DNA of 61,879 nucleotides, taken from assembly GCF_030409555.1 (NCBI RefSeq), contig NZ_JAUFPU010000018.1:845191-907069 (forward strand), in the 5' to 3' direction. Source of the stretch: Chitinimonas viridis. Lineage in GTDB: Bacteria > Pseudomonadota > Gammaproteobacteria > Burkholderiales > Chitinimonadaceae. Below the pieces are notes generated by a model, which was not told the origin of the DNA, searched no databases, and saw only the letters and a list, made by a program, of their open reading frames with translations. Position numbers and translations under genes: made by a program. This document shows, piece after piece, positions 18,598 to 28,774 of the stretch (positions are counted from its first letter, which is position 1; each line of letters begins with the position of its first letter).

Positions 18598-19887
18598 ATG
18601 CGCAAACGTCTGTCCCGCTGGCTGCTCGGCTCTCTGATCCTGATCACCCTGCTGTGCCTGGGGCTGATCTGGCTCACCCATTTCGAGACCACCCGCCATG
18701 GCGTGCACACCGGTCTGCGGGTAGACCTGCCAGGCGGTGACCTGCGCCTGCGCACCTATGCCGGTACCGGCGATGCACCGCGGATACCAGGCTTTGTCGA
18801 TGGCCCGCTGGTGCGTACCGGGGCCGATGGTCAGTGGCAGGCAAAATGGTTCTGCGAGGACAAGACCACCAGCCAGCAAGGCCGTGGCACGCAGCTGCAA
18901 TTCCACTGCGGTGGCCGTGAGTACCGCTATGCCTTGGCCCAGCCAGCCACCGTGCCGGAGGTGCAGGCCGAGATGCCTGAGCGGCTGGTGGTGCTGAGCG
19001 ATATCGAAGGCAATCTGGCCTTTCTGGATGCTGCCCTGCGCAAGCTGGAGATCATCGACGCCCAGGGCAACTGGCGCTTCGGCCGCAACCAGCTGCTGTT
19101 CAACGGCGATCTGGTGGACCGTGGCCGGGATGCCCAGGCCGTCCTGTGGCGGGTGCATAACCTGACCCTGCAGGCCCAGGCTGCCGGGGGCCAAGTACAT
19201 ACGCTGCTGGGCAACCACGAACAGTACGATCTGCGCGGCAACCTCTCCCGTGCCCATCCCGAGCACATCTATGCCAGCCGCCAGTTGGGTGGCTTTAACG
19301 CCACCTATGGTGCTGAAACGGTGCTGGGGCGGTGGCTGCGGCAGCAACCGGTTGTCGTCAAACTAGGCAAGGTACTGTTTGCCCACGGCGGCATCAGCCC
19401 GGCCGTGGCGCAGAGCGGTTTGTCGGTATCGGCGCTGAACCAGACCATGCGCGATTACTGGCAGGCCAAGCCCACCAGCACCGCCAGACTGGATGCCGTA
19501 CTAGGTCGCCAGGGGGTGACCCAGTACCGTGGCTACCTGCCCGACGAAACGGGCAAGTCGCTGGCACCCGCCGAACTGGCGCAGGTACTGCAGGCTTACG
19601 GGGCGGAGCGCATGGTGGTTGCCCACACCTTGGTGGACAAAGTGGAGGCGCTGTACGACGGCCGCGTGTATGCGGTCGACGTCAATACCAACCAGGCCCA
19701 GCCACAGGTGCTGGTGTTCGAGCATGGCCAGCCCACCGTCGTCGACCTGGGTGTGCCGCGAGGACTGCCCGAGGACAGCCCCGCCCTGATCCGGCCATTC
19801 CGCCTGGCCTCGACCGAGGACTGGCGCGCTATCGATGCAATGGTGGACAGCCTGCGTACCCTGTCCAGGCTGCCGCACCCCTACTAG
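18598..19887 (+). CDS. Membrane-anchored metallophosphoesterase (Shelph/PPP-like)
   Basis: Calcineurin-like phosphoesterase, 429 aa. A signal anchor (about 8-27) puts the catalytic part in the periplasm. Dimetal motifs occur in order: SDIEGN (134-139), NGDLVDRG (169-176), GNHE (about 206), FAHGGISP and VVAHT. The first motif is D-I-E-G-N instead of D-x-H-G; this Glu variant is seen in some bacterial relatives. The C-terminus has extra strands but no second domain. Substrate unknown; protein phosphatase activity is possible. A relative encoded at 25098-26183 shares the same domain plan. Confidence 0.85.
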   Translation: MRKRLSRWLLGSLILITLLCLGLIWLTHFETTRHGVHTGLRVDLPGGDLRLRTYAGTGDAPRIPGFVDGPLVRTGADGQWQAKWFCEDKTTSQQGRGTQLQFHCGGREYRYALAQPATVPEVQAEMPERLVVLSDIEGNLAFLDAALRKLEIIDAQGNWRFGRNQLLFNGDLVDRGRDAQAVLWRVHNLTLQAQAAGGQVHTLLGNHEQYDLRGNLSRAHPEHIYASRQLGGFNATYGAETVLGRWLRQQPVVVKLGKVLFAHGGISPAVAQSGLSVSALNQTMRDYWQAKPTSTARLDAVLGRQGVTQYRGYLPDETGKSLAPAELAQVLQAYGAERMVVAHTLVDKVEALYDGRVYAVDVNTNQAQPQVLVFEHGQPTVVDLGVPRGLPEDSPALIRPFRLASTEDWRAIDAMVDSLRTLSRLPHPY

Positions 19888-20022
19888 CGGTGCACGGCAG
19901 CGCCGCAGCCTTGGAGCAGCTAACAAACCCAGCGTAGCGGTTCTGGCTGGGCGCGCGCAGCAGGCAGTACGCGGGTACGGCAAGCTCGCACAACAACGCC
20001 AGAAGGGTTTTGATAGCGGCTC

Positions 20023-21759
20023 TTACTCGAACACATAGCTGCCCGGCGCTTCGATCAGCTTGGGGTATTGCTTGTTGCTCAGGGGTGGCGGCTTGATCTG
20101 CGCACCGCAACGGGGGCGCAGCCAATCCACCCAGCTGGGCCACCAGGAGCCAGGGGTCTTCTGCTGGCGGGCCAGCCAGGCCTCGGGCTGCTCTCTGGTA
20201 CCCACGCTACCCTGCCAGTAGCTGCGCTTGGAATTGGCCAGCGGTGGATTGACCATGCCCAGGATATGGCCGGAGGTGGAAAGGGTGAAGGTGGCCGGCT
20301 CGGGCAGGTGTTTGAGCAGGCTATAGGTGGTCTTCCACGGCGCGATATGGTCTTCCTCGGCCGCTACCATGAAGAGTGGCTGCCGTATGCGGCTCAGGTC
20401 CAGCGCCTGACCGGCCATACACAGGCTGTCCGGCTCGATCAGCCGGTTATGCAGGTAGAACTCGCGCAGATAGTAGCGATGCATGGCGGCCGGCATGCGG
20501 GTCATGTCGGTATTCCAGTAAAGCACGTCCATGGCCCGTGGCGTCTCGCCCAGCAAGTAGTTGCTGACCACATAGTTCCAGATCAGGCTGTTGGGCCGCA
20601 GCATACGGAAGCTCGACGACATCTCCTTGCCGTCGAGGAAACCCTGTTTCTGCATGATGCCGTCAATGACATCGAGACCGTCCTCGTCGATGAAGACTTC
20701 GATATCGCCCGGATTAGCAAAATCGGTCAGGGTCGTCAGCAAGGTCCAGTGCGCGACCGGTACCTTCTCGGGGTCTTTCCGGTTGGCCCAGGCCATATAG
20801 AGTGCCAGCAGCGTGCCGCCTATGCAGTAGCCCAGGGCATGCACCTGCTCGCTCTTGCCCACGCTCCGTGCCACTTCGATGATGCGGGCGGCGCCTTCGA
20901 CGATATAGTCGTCGAAGCTCACCTCGGCCATGTCCTCGTCGGGGTTCTTCCAGCTGGTGATGAAGACATTGAAGCCCTGCCCCACCAGGTACTCCACCAG
21001 CGACTTGCCCGGCGCCAGATCAAGTATGTAGTACTTGTTGATCCAGGGCGTGATCAGCACCAGTGGCATGGCATGGACGGTCGGGGTGGTCGGCGCGTAA
21101 TGGATCACCTCCAGCAGCTTGCCACGATAGACCACCACACCCGGTGTCAGCGCCAGGTTGCCGCCCACCGTGTAGGGCGTGCGGTCGGTCATGCTGACAT
21201 CGCCACCGCCCGCATCTCGGGCCAGGTTCTGCAGGCCCTTGAGCAGGCTCTCGCCCCGGCTCTCCCAGGCTTTTTGCTGGGCAATGGGATTGAGTGCCAG
21301 AAAATTGGTCGGGGCCAGGGCATTCAGGCTCTGCCGCAGCCAGAAGGCGCTCTTGCGCCGTTCGGCATCGCTCAGGCCCGGGCTCTGGTACAGCATGTCC
21401 TGAATCCAGCGGGTCTGCATCAGATAGGCTTCCTTGACGTAGTCCCAACCGGGGTGATCGCGCCAGACCGGATCGGCAAAACGCTGATCCTCAGGGTTGG
21501 GCGGAAACAGATCGGTGTCCGGCTCGCCCAGCCAACGGCCCACGCCCTGCTGCTGCAGGGTGGCAACATCATGGACATAGCGGGTCATGGCCGATGCCAG
21601 TTCCACCGGATGGCTCAGCCAGGAGAACGCGGCCTTGCTGTGTATGGCCACCAGGCCCCAAGGATCGAACGCCTGGCGCAGCTGGTGCTTGAGGTTGGCA
21701 TAGCGGACTTCCTGCTCTTCCAGGAAGCGGGCACGGCGGGCGGCGGGTGAATCAGACAT
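20023..21759 (-). CDS. phaC: Class I polyhydroxyalkanoate synthase
   Basis: Polymerises (R)-3-hydroxyacyl-CoA into PHA storage granules. 578 aa from ATG 21759, preceded by GGAG; upstream codons are not conserved. It has an N-terminal PhaC_N domain (GDRRFADPVWRDHPGW-like block near 120) and an alpha/beta hydrolase core with catalytic Cys312 in GYCIGG, an Asp in AEEDHIAPW and a His in TSGHILGMVNPP. This is class I by length. No phaA, phaB or phasin gene is adjacent, so the monomer-supplying genes must lie elsewhere. Confidence 0.94.
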   Translation of the reverse strand: MSDSPAARRARFLEEQEVRYANLKHQLRQAFDPWGLVAIHSKAAFSWLSHPVELASAMTRYVHDVATLQQQGVGRWLGEPDTDLFPPNPEDQRFADPVWRDHPGWDYVKEAYLMQTRWIQDMLYQSPGLSDAERRKSAFWLRQSLNALAPTNFLALNPIAQQKAWESRGESLLKGLQNLARDAGGGDVSMTDRTPYTVGGNLALTPGVVVYRGKLLEVIHYAPTTPTVHAMPLVLITPWINKYYILDLAPGKSLVEYLVGQGFNVFITSWKNPDEDMAEVSFDDYIVEGAARIIEVARSVGKSEQVHALGYCIGGTLLALYMAWANRKDPEKVPVAHWTLLTTLTDFANPGDIEVFIDEDGLDVIDGIMQKQGFLDGKEMSSSFRMLRPNSLIWNYVVSNYLLGETPRAMDVLYWNTDMTRMPAAMHRYYLREFYLHNRLIEPDSLCMAGQALDLSRIRQPLFMVAAEEDHIAPWKTTYSLLKHLPEPATFTLSTSGHILGMVNPPLANSKRSYWQGSVGTREQPEAWLARQQKTPGSWWPSWVDWLRPRCGAQIKPPPLSNKQYPKLIEAPGSYVFE

Positions 21760-21962
21760 GGCGGGATACTCCGGTAGCCTGGGTGTACTGGGCAACGGCC
21801 CTGCTTGCGCGGGCAGCACGGCAGACTTCACTCTAGTAGTCATGACGCACTGCAACAAGTTCAACATGGCGTCGCGTGGATACCACGGCAGCCCAGCCGC
21901 GACTGATTATCAGGCACGGAATGGCCTAGACTGCGCGCTTTCCTGCCCTGCTGGACGCCGCT

Positions 21963-24900
21963 ATGCGCCTGACCCTGCTGCTCGCCACCTTGCCCCTGTT
22001 TGCCCAGGCCGCCCCCCTGCTATACGAACCCGCCATCTCGCCCGATGGCCAGACCCTGGCCTTTGTCTCGGGCGGCGACATCTGGACAGCCCCTAGCCAG
22101 GGCGGCGAAGCCCGCCTGCTGGTGGCCCACCCAGCCACCGAATCTCGCCCGCTGTGGTCGCCCGACGGCAGCAAGCTGGTCTTCAGCTCCAGCCGCAGCG
22201 GCAACGGCGACCTCTACCTGCTCGATATCGCCAGCAACCAGCTGCGCCGCCTCAGCCATGACGACCGGGCCGAACAGGCCAGTGCCTGGTCGGCCGACAG
22301 CCGCTGGGTGTACTTCCACCATGCCTCCCACGATATCCAGCGCATGAACGATGTGTACCGGGTGGCCGCCAGCGGCGGCACGCCCATGCCGGTGCTGGCC
22401 CAGCGCTATCTGGACGAAAGCCAGGCCAGCCCCTCGCCCGATGGCCAGTGGCTGGCGCTGAATGCCCGCAGTTTTGGCCAGTGGTGGCGGCGCAATGGCG
22501 CCCATATCGACCAGGACGAGCTGTGGCTGGCCCCGCTGGGCGGCCAGGGTAGCTGGCGCAAACTCTCCACCGATGGCGCCCGTGCCAGTTGGCCCATGTG
22601 GGCAGCAGATGGCCGCAGTATCTGGTTTGTGGGCAACCCCGGCGGGCAGGACAACCTCTACCAGCAGGCACTGGATGGCCAGCCCAGGCCCGTGACGCAG
22701 TTCACCACCGGCCGGGTGCTGTGGCCCAGCCTCTCGGCCAATGGCCAGACGCTGGCATTTGAGCGCGACCATGGCTTGTGGACGCTGGACACCCGTAGCG
22801 GCGCCAGCCGGCAGATTCACGTGAAACTATCGGGCAGCGGCCCTACCCCGGCTACCGAGAAATTTGCCGTGGGCGACAAGCTGGAAGAGCTGCATCTCTC
22901 GCCCGACGGCAAGCAGCTGGCCTTTGTAGCCCGTGGTGACATCTGGCTGGCAGCCGTGGCAGGCGGCAGCGCCACCCGGCTGACCCGCAGCGCCGCGGCC
23001 GAATCGCAGCTGGCCTGGTCGCCCGATGGCAAGCAGCTGGCCTATACCTCCTTGCGCAACGGCCCGGCCGAGATATGGCGCTACAACCTGGCCAGCAAGA
23101 CCGAGCAGCGTGTCAGCCAATCGGCCGAGAGCGATGCCTTTCCCCGCTGGTCGCCCGATGGCAGCCAGATTGCCTATATCCGCAACGGCAAGGCACTGCA
23201 TAGCGCCAACCTGGCCGATGGCAAGACCCGGATGCTGACTGCCGTGCAAACCGGCCGGCCGCCCATCTGGGCCGACTCCCCGCTGGCCTGGTCGCCCGAT
23301 GGTCAACACCTGGCCGTGGTGGAGCTGGGCCACAAGCTGCTGGCCCAAGTGACGCTGGTAGCGCTGAAGGACGGCAGCAAGCAGGCCCTGACCCAGCTGG
23401 CCAGCCCCGGCACCGGCAAGAAACTGTGGTTCCGCCCCGAGGACCAGGGCTATGGCCAGCCCAGCCTGCAATGGCGCGCCGATGGCCAATTGCTGTGGTG
23501 GCGTGCCTTCCAGCACAGCGAGGCAGGTGGCCGCATCGTCGAGATCCCGCTGGCGCCACCCGCACCGCTGGGCGCCGACGGCGAACCGGCCAAGGCAACC
23601 AGCCAGCCCGATGCCGCCTGGGCCCGCAGCCATGCCAGCCTGCTGCCCAGCCTTATCGACAGCCAGTACTTTGCCGCCAGCCGCGATGGCAAGACCCTGG
23701 CCCTGGTGGGCATCGTAGCCGGCCAGCCCAATATCTGGCGCTACAAGGCCGGCGAGCTGCCGCGCCAGCTGAGCTTCAGCACGGCCACCAAGCATGGCCT
23801 GCAACTGAGTACCGACGAGAAGGAGGCCTACTACCTGGAAGGCGGCAAGGCCATGGTGGTGGCGCTGGACGGCGGCACCCCGCGTGCCATCCCGCTGCAG
23901 GCCGAGACCGAAGTGGCATTCGAGGCCGAGAAACAGGCCGTCTTCGACGAGGCCTGGCGCACCCTGGGCGACTTCTTCTTCGACCCGGCCATGCGCGGCC
24001 AGGATTGGGCAGCCCTGAAAACCCGCTACCAGCCCTGGGTGGACGCGGCACTGACCCGCGACGAACTGCGCCGGGTGGTGTGGCTGATGCTGGGCGAGCT
24101 GGACACCTCCCACACCGGCCTGGCCGCCCCGCGCGGCGAGACCCAGACCACACTGGGCCGGCTGGGCCTGGATCTGGATCGCAGCACCTATGAGCGCGAT
24201 GGCCAACTGCGGGTGGCCCAGGTGGTTGCCAACAGCCCGGCAGCATTGGCCGGCGTGGCCGTGGGCGACACCCTGATCGCCCTCGATGGCCAGGCAGTGG
24301 AACGCCATGACAACCTTGATCGCCTGCTGGACGGCAAGATAGGCAAGCTGGTGGCGCTGAGCTTGCGCGGCCAGGATGGCAAGCAACGTACTGCCTATAC
24401 CAAGCCGGTGGCCGCCGCAGACGAAAGTACCCTGCGCTACAAGCAATGGGCCGCTGCCAAGCGGGCCGAGGTGCAGCGGCTCAGCGGCGGCAAGCTCGAC
24501 TACATACACATGGTGGACATGCGCGAGGCTTCGCTGGACCAGTTCCACCTGGATCTCGACCGCCTCAGCCATGCCGCCCAGGGCGTGGTGCTCGACGTGC
24601 GCAACAACTATGGCGGCATGGTCGATAGCTGGGAGCTCGATACCCTGGCGCGCCAAAGCCACTACAGCTTTACCGCCCGCCAGCTACCCACCGCACCGGG
24701 CCGCCTGGCCGTGGGCCAGCAGACGCTGGAAAAGCCCACCATCCTGCTAACCAACAAGATCACCCTGTCGGACGGCGAAGTCTTCACCGAAGGCTATCGT
24801 GCCATGCAGCTGGGCAAGGTAGTGGGCGAGCCAGGTGCAGGCTGGGTGATCTTCACCTCGTTCAAGGTACTGGTGGATGGCTCGGTCTTGCGCCTACCCT

Positions 24901-25049
24901 TCAGCCGGGTGGTATCCACCCGCAACGGCGACGACCTGGAGAGCGGCCCCAGGCCGGTAGACATCGCCGTCGCCGACAGGCTGGGCGAACAGACCGATGC
25001 ACAACTGGAAACCGCCGTGCAGGTACTGATGGGGGGCAAGGCACCCTGA
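21963..25049 (+). CDS. Secreted tricorn-type protease
   Basis: 1028 aa. A signal peptide (MRLTLLLATLPLFAQA) predicts export. Residues about 20-300 and 305-640 form two beta-propellers of TolB/WD40-like (PD40) repeats with recurring SPDG motifs. A C1 helical region, a PDZ domain (about 730-800, VVANSPAALAGVAVGDTLIALDG) and a C-terminal tail-specific-protease/tricorn core follow. The nucleophile is the Ser in KITLSDGE (near 936) and the active-site frame is completed by an upstream His region (DTSHTG) and late Glu/Asp. It probably digests peptides in the periplasm. No aminopeptidase partner is next to it. Confidence 0.88.
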   Translation: MRLTLLLATLPLFAQAAPLLYEPAISPDGQTLAFVSGGDIWTAPSQGGEARLLVAHPATESRPLWSPDGSKLVFSSSRSGNGDLYLLDIASNQLRRLSHDDRAEQASAWSADSRWVYFHHASHDIQRMNDVYRVAASGGTPMPVLAQRYLDESQASPSPDGQWLALNARSFGQWWRRNGAHIDQDELWLAPLGGQGSWRKLSTDGARASWPMWAADGRSIWFVGNPGGQDNLYQQALDGQPRPVTQFTTGRVLWPSLSANGQTLAFERDHGLWTLDTRSGASRQIHVKLSGSGPTPATEKFAVGDKLEELHLSPDGKQLAFVARGDIWLAAVAGGSATRLTRSAAAESQLAWSPDGKQLAYTSLRNGPAEIWRYNLASKTEQRVSQSAESDAFPRWSPDGSQIAYIRNGKALHSANLADGKTRMLTAVQTGRPPIWADSPLAWSPDGQHLAVVELGHKLLAQVTLVALKDGSKQALTQLASPGTGKKLWFRPEDQGYGQPSLQWRADGQLLWWRAFQHSEAGGRIVEIPLAPPAPLGADGEPAKATSQPDAAWARSHASLLPSLIDSQYFAASRDGKTLALVGIVAGQPNIWRYKAGELPRQLSFSTATKHGLQLSTDEKEAYYLEGGKAMVVALDGGTPRAIPLQAETEVAFEAEKQAVFDEAWRTLGDFFFDPAMRGQDWAALKTRYQPWVDAALTRDELRRVVWLMLGELDTSHTGLAAPRGETQTTLGRLGLDLDRSTYERDGQLRVAQVVANSPAALAGVAVGDTLIALDGQAVERHDNLDRLLDGKIGKLVALSLRGQDGKQRTAYTKPVAAADESTLRYKQWAAAKRAEVQRLSGGKLDYIHMVDMREASLDQFHLDLDRLSHAAQGVVLDVRNNYGGMVDSWELDTLARQSHYSFTARQLPTAPGRLAVGQQTLEKPTILLTNKITLSDGEVFTEGYRAMQLGKVVGEPGAGWVIFTSFKVLVDGSVLRLPFSRVVSTRNGDDLESGPRPVDIAVADRLGEQTDAQLETAVQVLMGGKAP

Positions 25050-25097
25050 GGGCAAATCGTCGGTACCGCATTGTCGATGCAACAGTGCGGTACTGAT

Positions 25098-26183
25098 TTA
25101 CTCCTGGCCCGGCAGCACCCCGCCGCTGTCCTCACCGGCCGCCAGCTCGCTGCGCCGGCCATCCATGGTGCCGCGCCACAGCTTGCCGTCCTGCCATAGC
25201 AGCAGCTCGCCACGTTCGCCGTCCTTGATGCCAGCGTCCACCCCTATCACCCTGCCGCCATACAGCGATACCAGCTCGCGCTGGGTGGTGTGTCCCACCA
25301 CGATGCGGCGGGCGCCCAGGCGATCCAGCAGGGCCTCCACATCGGCCAGGGTAGCCCGCTCGGGCAGGAAATAGCCGCGATACCAGAGTGGACCCTTGCT
25401 GCCCATCAGGTAGCTGGCTTCAGGATCCTGCGCCAGTTCGGCCTTGCTGGCACCCAGCCGCTCGCGAAAGCGCTGGTTGATATGCTTGAGGTCTATCGCA
25501 GCCTGGGCCAGCTCCGGATGCAGGCCGCCGTGCAGGAATACAGTGTCGCCCAGCTTGAGCACAGTGGCACGGTTACGCAGCCACTGGCCCAGCTCGGTAT
25601 CGCGGCCATACAGCTGGTCGTAGCTACGGCCCAGCAGTTGGGCCACCGCCTGGTAGCGCGGGTGGATATAGCGCAGATCGCCGCGCAGCACCATGGCCTC
25701 GTGGTTGCCCAGGACAAAATGGACGGCGCCACCGGCTGCACGGGCCTGCTGTTCCAGCTGGTAAACCTGCCACAAGGCCTCGTTCACCGTGGGGCCACGG
25801 TCAAAGATATCGCCGGCAATCACCAGCACACCCTTGCCCCAGGCCCAGTTGCCCTTGCCGTCGATTACCCCCTGGGCCTTGAGCAGGCTCTGGAAGATGC
25901 CCGCCTGGCCATGGATATCAGACAGCGCGGCCCAGCGCTGCGGTTGCGGCTGGATATCGGGTGCCACCGGATTGCTGCGGTTGAGCGCCAGGCCCTTGAG
26001 TTCGCCACACGGTATGGCCAGCTTGCGGTCAGACTGGACCGGCAGACGCTGTACCCGGCCCTGGCACACCCAGGCCGCCTCGCTGGTCTGCCCTTGGTGG
26101 ATTACATAGGGGCCGTCATTGAGGCTGTCGTCAGCCCAGGTGACAAGGCAGGCAAGGCTGAGCAGCAGGGGAGCAAGGCGCAT
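25098..26183 (-). CDS. Secreted metallophosphoesterase, paralogue of 18598-19887
   Basis: 361 aa with a signal peptide (MRLAPLLLSLACLVTWA). Calcineurin-like motifs: LSDIHGQ (complete D-x-H-G), AGDIFDRG, GNHEAM, FLHGGLHP and VVGHT. Same architecture as the phosphoesterase 5 kb upstream, but here the canonical His is kept in the first motif and the N-terminus is a cleaved signal, not an anchor. Convergent with the tricorn gene (49 bp apart). Its substrate is not evident from context. Confidence 0.85.
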   Translation of the reverse strand: MRLAPLLLSLACLVTWADDSLNDGPYVIHQGQTSEAAWVCQGRVQRLPVQSDRKLAIPCGELKGLALNRSNPVAPDIQPQPQRWAALSDIHGQAGIFQSLLKAQGVIDGKGNWAWGKGVLVIAGDIFDRGPTVNEALWQVYQLEQQARAAGGAVHFVLGNHEAMVLRGDLRYIHPRYQAVAQLLGRSYDQLYGRDTELGQWLRNRATVLKLGDTVFLHGGLHPELAQAAIDLKHINQRFRERLGASKAELAQDPEASYLMGSKGPLWYRGYFLPERATLADVEALLDRLGARRIVVGHTTQRELVSLYGGRVIGVDAGIKDGERGELLLWQDGKLWRGTMDGRRSELAAGEDSGGVLPGQE

Positions 26184-26551
26184 GGTGGCAAGGACCGGTT
26201 TGGAGAGCCGACATTCTGGGGAGATGGGGCGGTCCAGGCAAGCGGCGCAGGTATTTATGCCTATGGGCTAGACCAGCCAATAGATCTTGGCCATCGATCA
26301 TGCTGATTTTCTGACCTACTCCCTATGCAGAAAGCTTCCATCGCCCAGCAGGACTTGGCGCGAATTACCCAACCGGTGCGGCATGGCCACGCGGGATCAG
26401 GTCTTCGCCAACGCCATAAGCAAGGCCGCGGCAAGCACCATACAAGCGGGCGTATCGGACTCAAAGGAGTAGCATGAAGCGCCAACTCCCCCTGGCTATC
26501 CCTGCCTCCCACATTCCTTCTGCGCACCTGTCACCGACAGCGAATGGGTAA
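26184..26551. other. Gene-free region
   Basis: 368 bp between the phosphoesterase start and the 3' end of the GNAT-DUF924 gene. A short frame (26287-26472, plus) has no ribosome site or homologous look and is not called. No clear hairpin seen. Confidence 0.45.
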
Positions 26552-27655
26552 TCAAAAACCGCTCCCCGGCTCCGCCAGATAGGCGATCTCTGCCTCGCTC
26601 GACGGCCGTCCCAGCACACTATTGCGGTGGGGGAAGCGGCCAAAGCGCTGGATGACCTCGCGGTGGCGGTAGGCGTAGTCCAGATAGGGCGACAACTCGG
26701 GCTGATCAGCCGCCAGTGCCCTGAACAGGACAACGGCTTGGTCCTGCATAGCCAGGGATTCGGCGTGCTCGAAGGGCAGGTAGATGAATATCCGCTGCAA
26801 GGGGCTGAGCTGTTGATCCAGGCCATGGGCCACGGCCTGTTGCGCTGCCGCAAGGGCCAGCGGGTCTGCCAAGAAGGCGCGGGGCTGCTGGCGGAAGGCA
26901 TTGCGGCAGAACTGGTCCAGCAGCAACAGATAGGCCAGCAGGCCCTGCGGGCTGGCACGCCAGCGTTGCAAGCCACCGGCCTGGGCGGCCGTGATCAGGT
27001 TGCCGAAGCGCTGGATGATGGCGTCGTCGAAAGCGGCGTCGCGCTGGAACCAGGCCGGTCGCGGGGCAGCGGCATCACCAAACCAGAATGCCAAGACAGC
27101 GGCAATCTCGGCGGTTGTATCGGGCGGCGCGGCATCCATGGCGCCGGACAGACGCAGCATCTGGACGGGGTGGCCGGCCATCTCGTCCGGCTGCAGGCTG
27201 TCGATCTCGGCCGCCAGGCCCATGGCGCGGTAGAAGTCCACCGCACCACCATTGCCGGCCGCCACCCACACACTGATGCGGGTATGGCCGGCGGCTTGCA
27301 AACCCGCCACACCAGCCTGCCATAGCTGGCGCCCCAGGCCCTGGCCTAGCCAGGCCGGGTCCAGATAGATGGCCCAGATTTCGCCCTGGCAGGCGTCGGC
27401 GCCAGCGTCGCGGCAATGGCCGTAGGACAGCCAACCCACCACCCGCCCGGCCTGCTCCAGCACCAGGGTGGTGGAATCGCCTTGCGGCAGCAGGGTCTGC
27501 CAGCGTGCCTCGCGCTGGTCTATGGAGAGTGCGGCCAAGGCCTCGGCCGGCAACAGGCCTACGTAGGTAGCCTGCCAGGACTGCACTTGTATCTCGGCGA
27601 TACGGCGGCAGTCAGCCAAGGTGGCTGGCCGTATCAACGCGGCATCCGCCAACAT
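26552..27655 (-). CDS. GNAT acetyltransferase fused to a DUF924 domain
   Basis: 367 aa with two parts. Residues 1-170 are a GNAT N-acetyltransferase: IRPATLADCRRIAEIQ start, acetyl-CoA motif A IYLDPAWLGQGLGRQLW (R/Q-x-x-G-x-G/A), and a closing FYRAMGLAAE. Residues about 183-367 match DUF924, an alpha-helical family with VLAFWFGD at its start, LLLDQFCRNAFR and FIYLPFEHAESLAMQD. DUF924 is usually a stand-alone protein of unknown function. The ATG directly follows the proB stop (TAG-ATG), so translation is coupled to proB. The acceptor substrate is unknown. Confidence 0.85.
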   Translation of the reverse strand: MLADAALIRPATLADCRRIAEIQVQSWQATYVGLLPAEALAALSIDQREARWQTLLPQGDSTTLVLEQAGRVVGWLSYGHCRDAGADACQGEIWAIYLDPAWLGQGLGRQLWQAGVAGLQAAGHTRISVWVAAGNGGAVDFYRAMGLAAEIDSLQPDEMAGHPVQMLRLSGAMDAAPPDTTAEIAAVLAFWFGDAAAPRPAWFQRDAAFDDAIIQRFGNLITAAQAGGLQRWRASPQGLLAYLLLLDQFCRNAFRQQPRAFLADPLALAAAQQAVAHGLDQQLSPLQRIFIYLPFEHAESLAMQDQAVVLFRALAADQPELSPYLDYAYRHREVIQRFGRFPHRNSVLGRPSSEAEIAYLAEPGSGF

Positions 27656-28774
27656 CTACAGCACCACCATATTGTCGCGGTGTATCAGCTCGGGTTCATC
27701 GACAAAGCCCAGCACCGCCTCGATCTGGCTGGTGGGCAGGCGGACGATGCGGCGGGCATCGGCGGCATCGTAATTACACAGGCCTCGGGCCATCTCGCTG
27801 CCGTCGGGGCCGACGCAGCGCACCATCTCGCCACGCAGGAAATCGCCTTCTATGCTGGCCACGCCTATGGGCAGCAGGCTGGTGCCTTGTTGCGCCACGG
27901 CGCGCACGGCGCCAGCATCGAGCTGCAGGGTGCCGCGTACCTGCAGGTGATCGGCCAGCCATTGCTTGCGGGCGGCCAGGCGGGTGGTGCGGGCCGTCAG
28001 CTGCGTGCCTATGGCCTCACCCTTGGCCAGGCGACCCAGCACCTGGTCTTCGCGGCCGCTGGCAATCACCGTGCTGGCACCGCTGCGGGCGGCGCGCTTG
28101 GCAGCAATGATCTTGGTGTACATGCCGCCCGTGCCCACGCTGCTGCCGGCACCACCGGCCATGGCTTCCAGCTCGGGCTGGCCGGCCTCGTACTCGTCGA
28201 TAAAGCGGGCATCGGGGTGTTTGCGCGGGTCGGCGCTGTACAGGCCACGCTGGTCGGTCAGGATGATCAGCGCATCGGCGTCGATCAAATTGGTGACCAG
28301 TGCCCCCAGGGTATCGTTGTCGCCCACCTTGATCTCGTCGGTGGAGACGGTGTCGTTCTCGTTGATGATGGGTATGACCCCCAGGCCCAGCAAGGTCAGC
28401 AAGGTGGAGCGGGCGTTCAGGTAGCGGGTGCGGTCGGCCAGGTCTTCGTGGGTCAGCAGAATCTGCGCGGTCTTGAGCCCATGCGCCTTGAAACAGCGCT
28501 CGTAGGCCTCGACCAACCCCATCTGCCCCACTGCCGCTGCGGCCTGCAGCTCGTGCAGGGCGCTAGGTCGACGGGGCCAGCCCAACCGGGCCACGCCCTC
28601 GGCAATGGCACCGGAACTGACCAGCACCACCTGCTTGCCCATGCGGGTAAGAGCGGCCATTTCGGCGGCCCAGCGGCCCAGGGCGGCATGGTCCAGGCCA
28701 CGGCCATCGTTGGTGACAAGACTGGAGCCCACTTTGACGACAAGGCGGTTGGCGGTGGCAATGCAACTCTGCAT
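27656..28774 (-). CDS. proB: Glutamate 5-kinase with PUA domain
   Basis: First step of proline synthesis: phosphorylates L-glutamate. 372 aa, with the amino-acid-kinase fold ([15 protein letters not shown], the ATP/glutamate site [35 protein letters not shown], and [19 protein letters not shown]) followed by a C-terminal PUA domain (about 275-355). It is the classical PUA-containing, proline-feedback-regulated form. proA is not adjacent. The downstream GNAT-DUF924 gene is translationally coupled. The upstream gap carries copies of a hairpin repeat. Confidence 0.95.
   Translation of the reverse strand: MQSCIATANRLVVKVGSSLVTNDGRGLDHAALGRWAAEMAALTRMGKQVVLVSSGAIAEGVARLGWPRRPSALHELQAAAAVGQMGLVEAYERCFKAHGLKTAQILLTHEDLADRTRYLNARSTLLTLLGLGVIPIINENDTVSTDEIKVGDNDTLGALVTNLIDADALIILTDQRGLYSADPRKHPDARFIDEYEAGQPELEAMAGGAGSSVGTGGMYTKIIAAKRAARSGASTVIASGREDQVLGRLAKGEAIGTQLTARTTRLAARKQWLADHLQVRGTLQLDAGAVRAVAQQGTSLLPIGVASIEGDFLRGEMVRCVGPDGSEMARGLCNYDAADARRIVRLPTSQIEAVLGFVDEPELIHRDNMVVL

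Noticed and set aside
20068-21750. Long plus-strand ORF (560 aa) opposite phaC
   Set aside because: Shadow of phaC in a high-GC sequence; no domain or start signal, Gln/His-rich composition typical of antisense frames.
22813-22828. Third parS-like sequence
   Set aside because: Only 13 of 16 positions match and it lies in the tricorn gene; mentioned in the parS finding but too weak to annotate as a site.
22827-24662. 611-aa minus-strand ORF opposite the tricorn protease
   Set aside because: Shadow frame; composition is Gln/Gly/Ala/His-rich and no motif is present.
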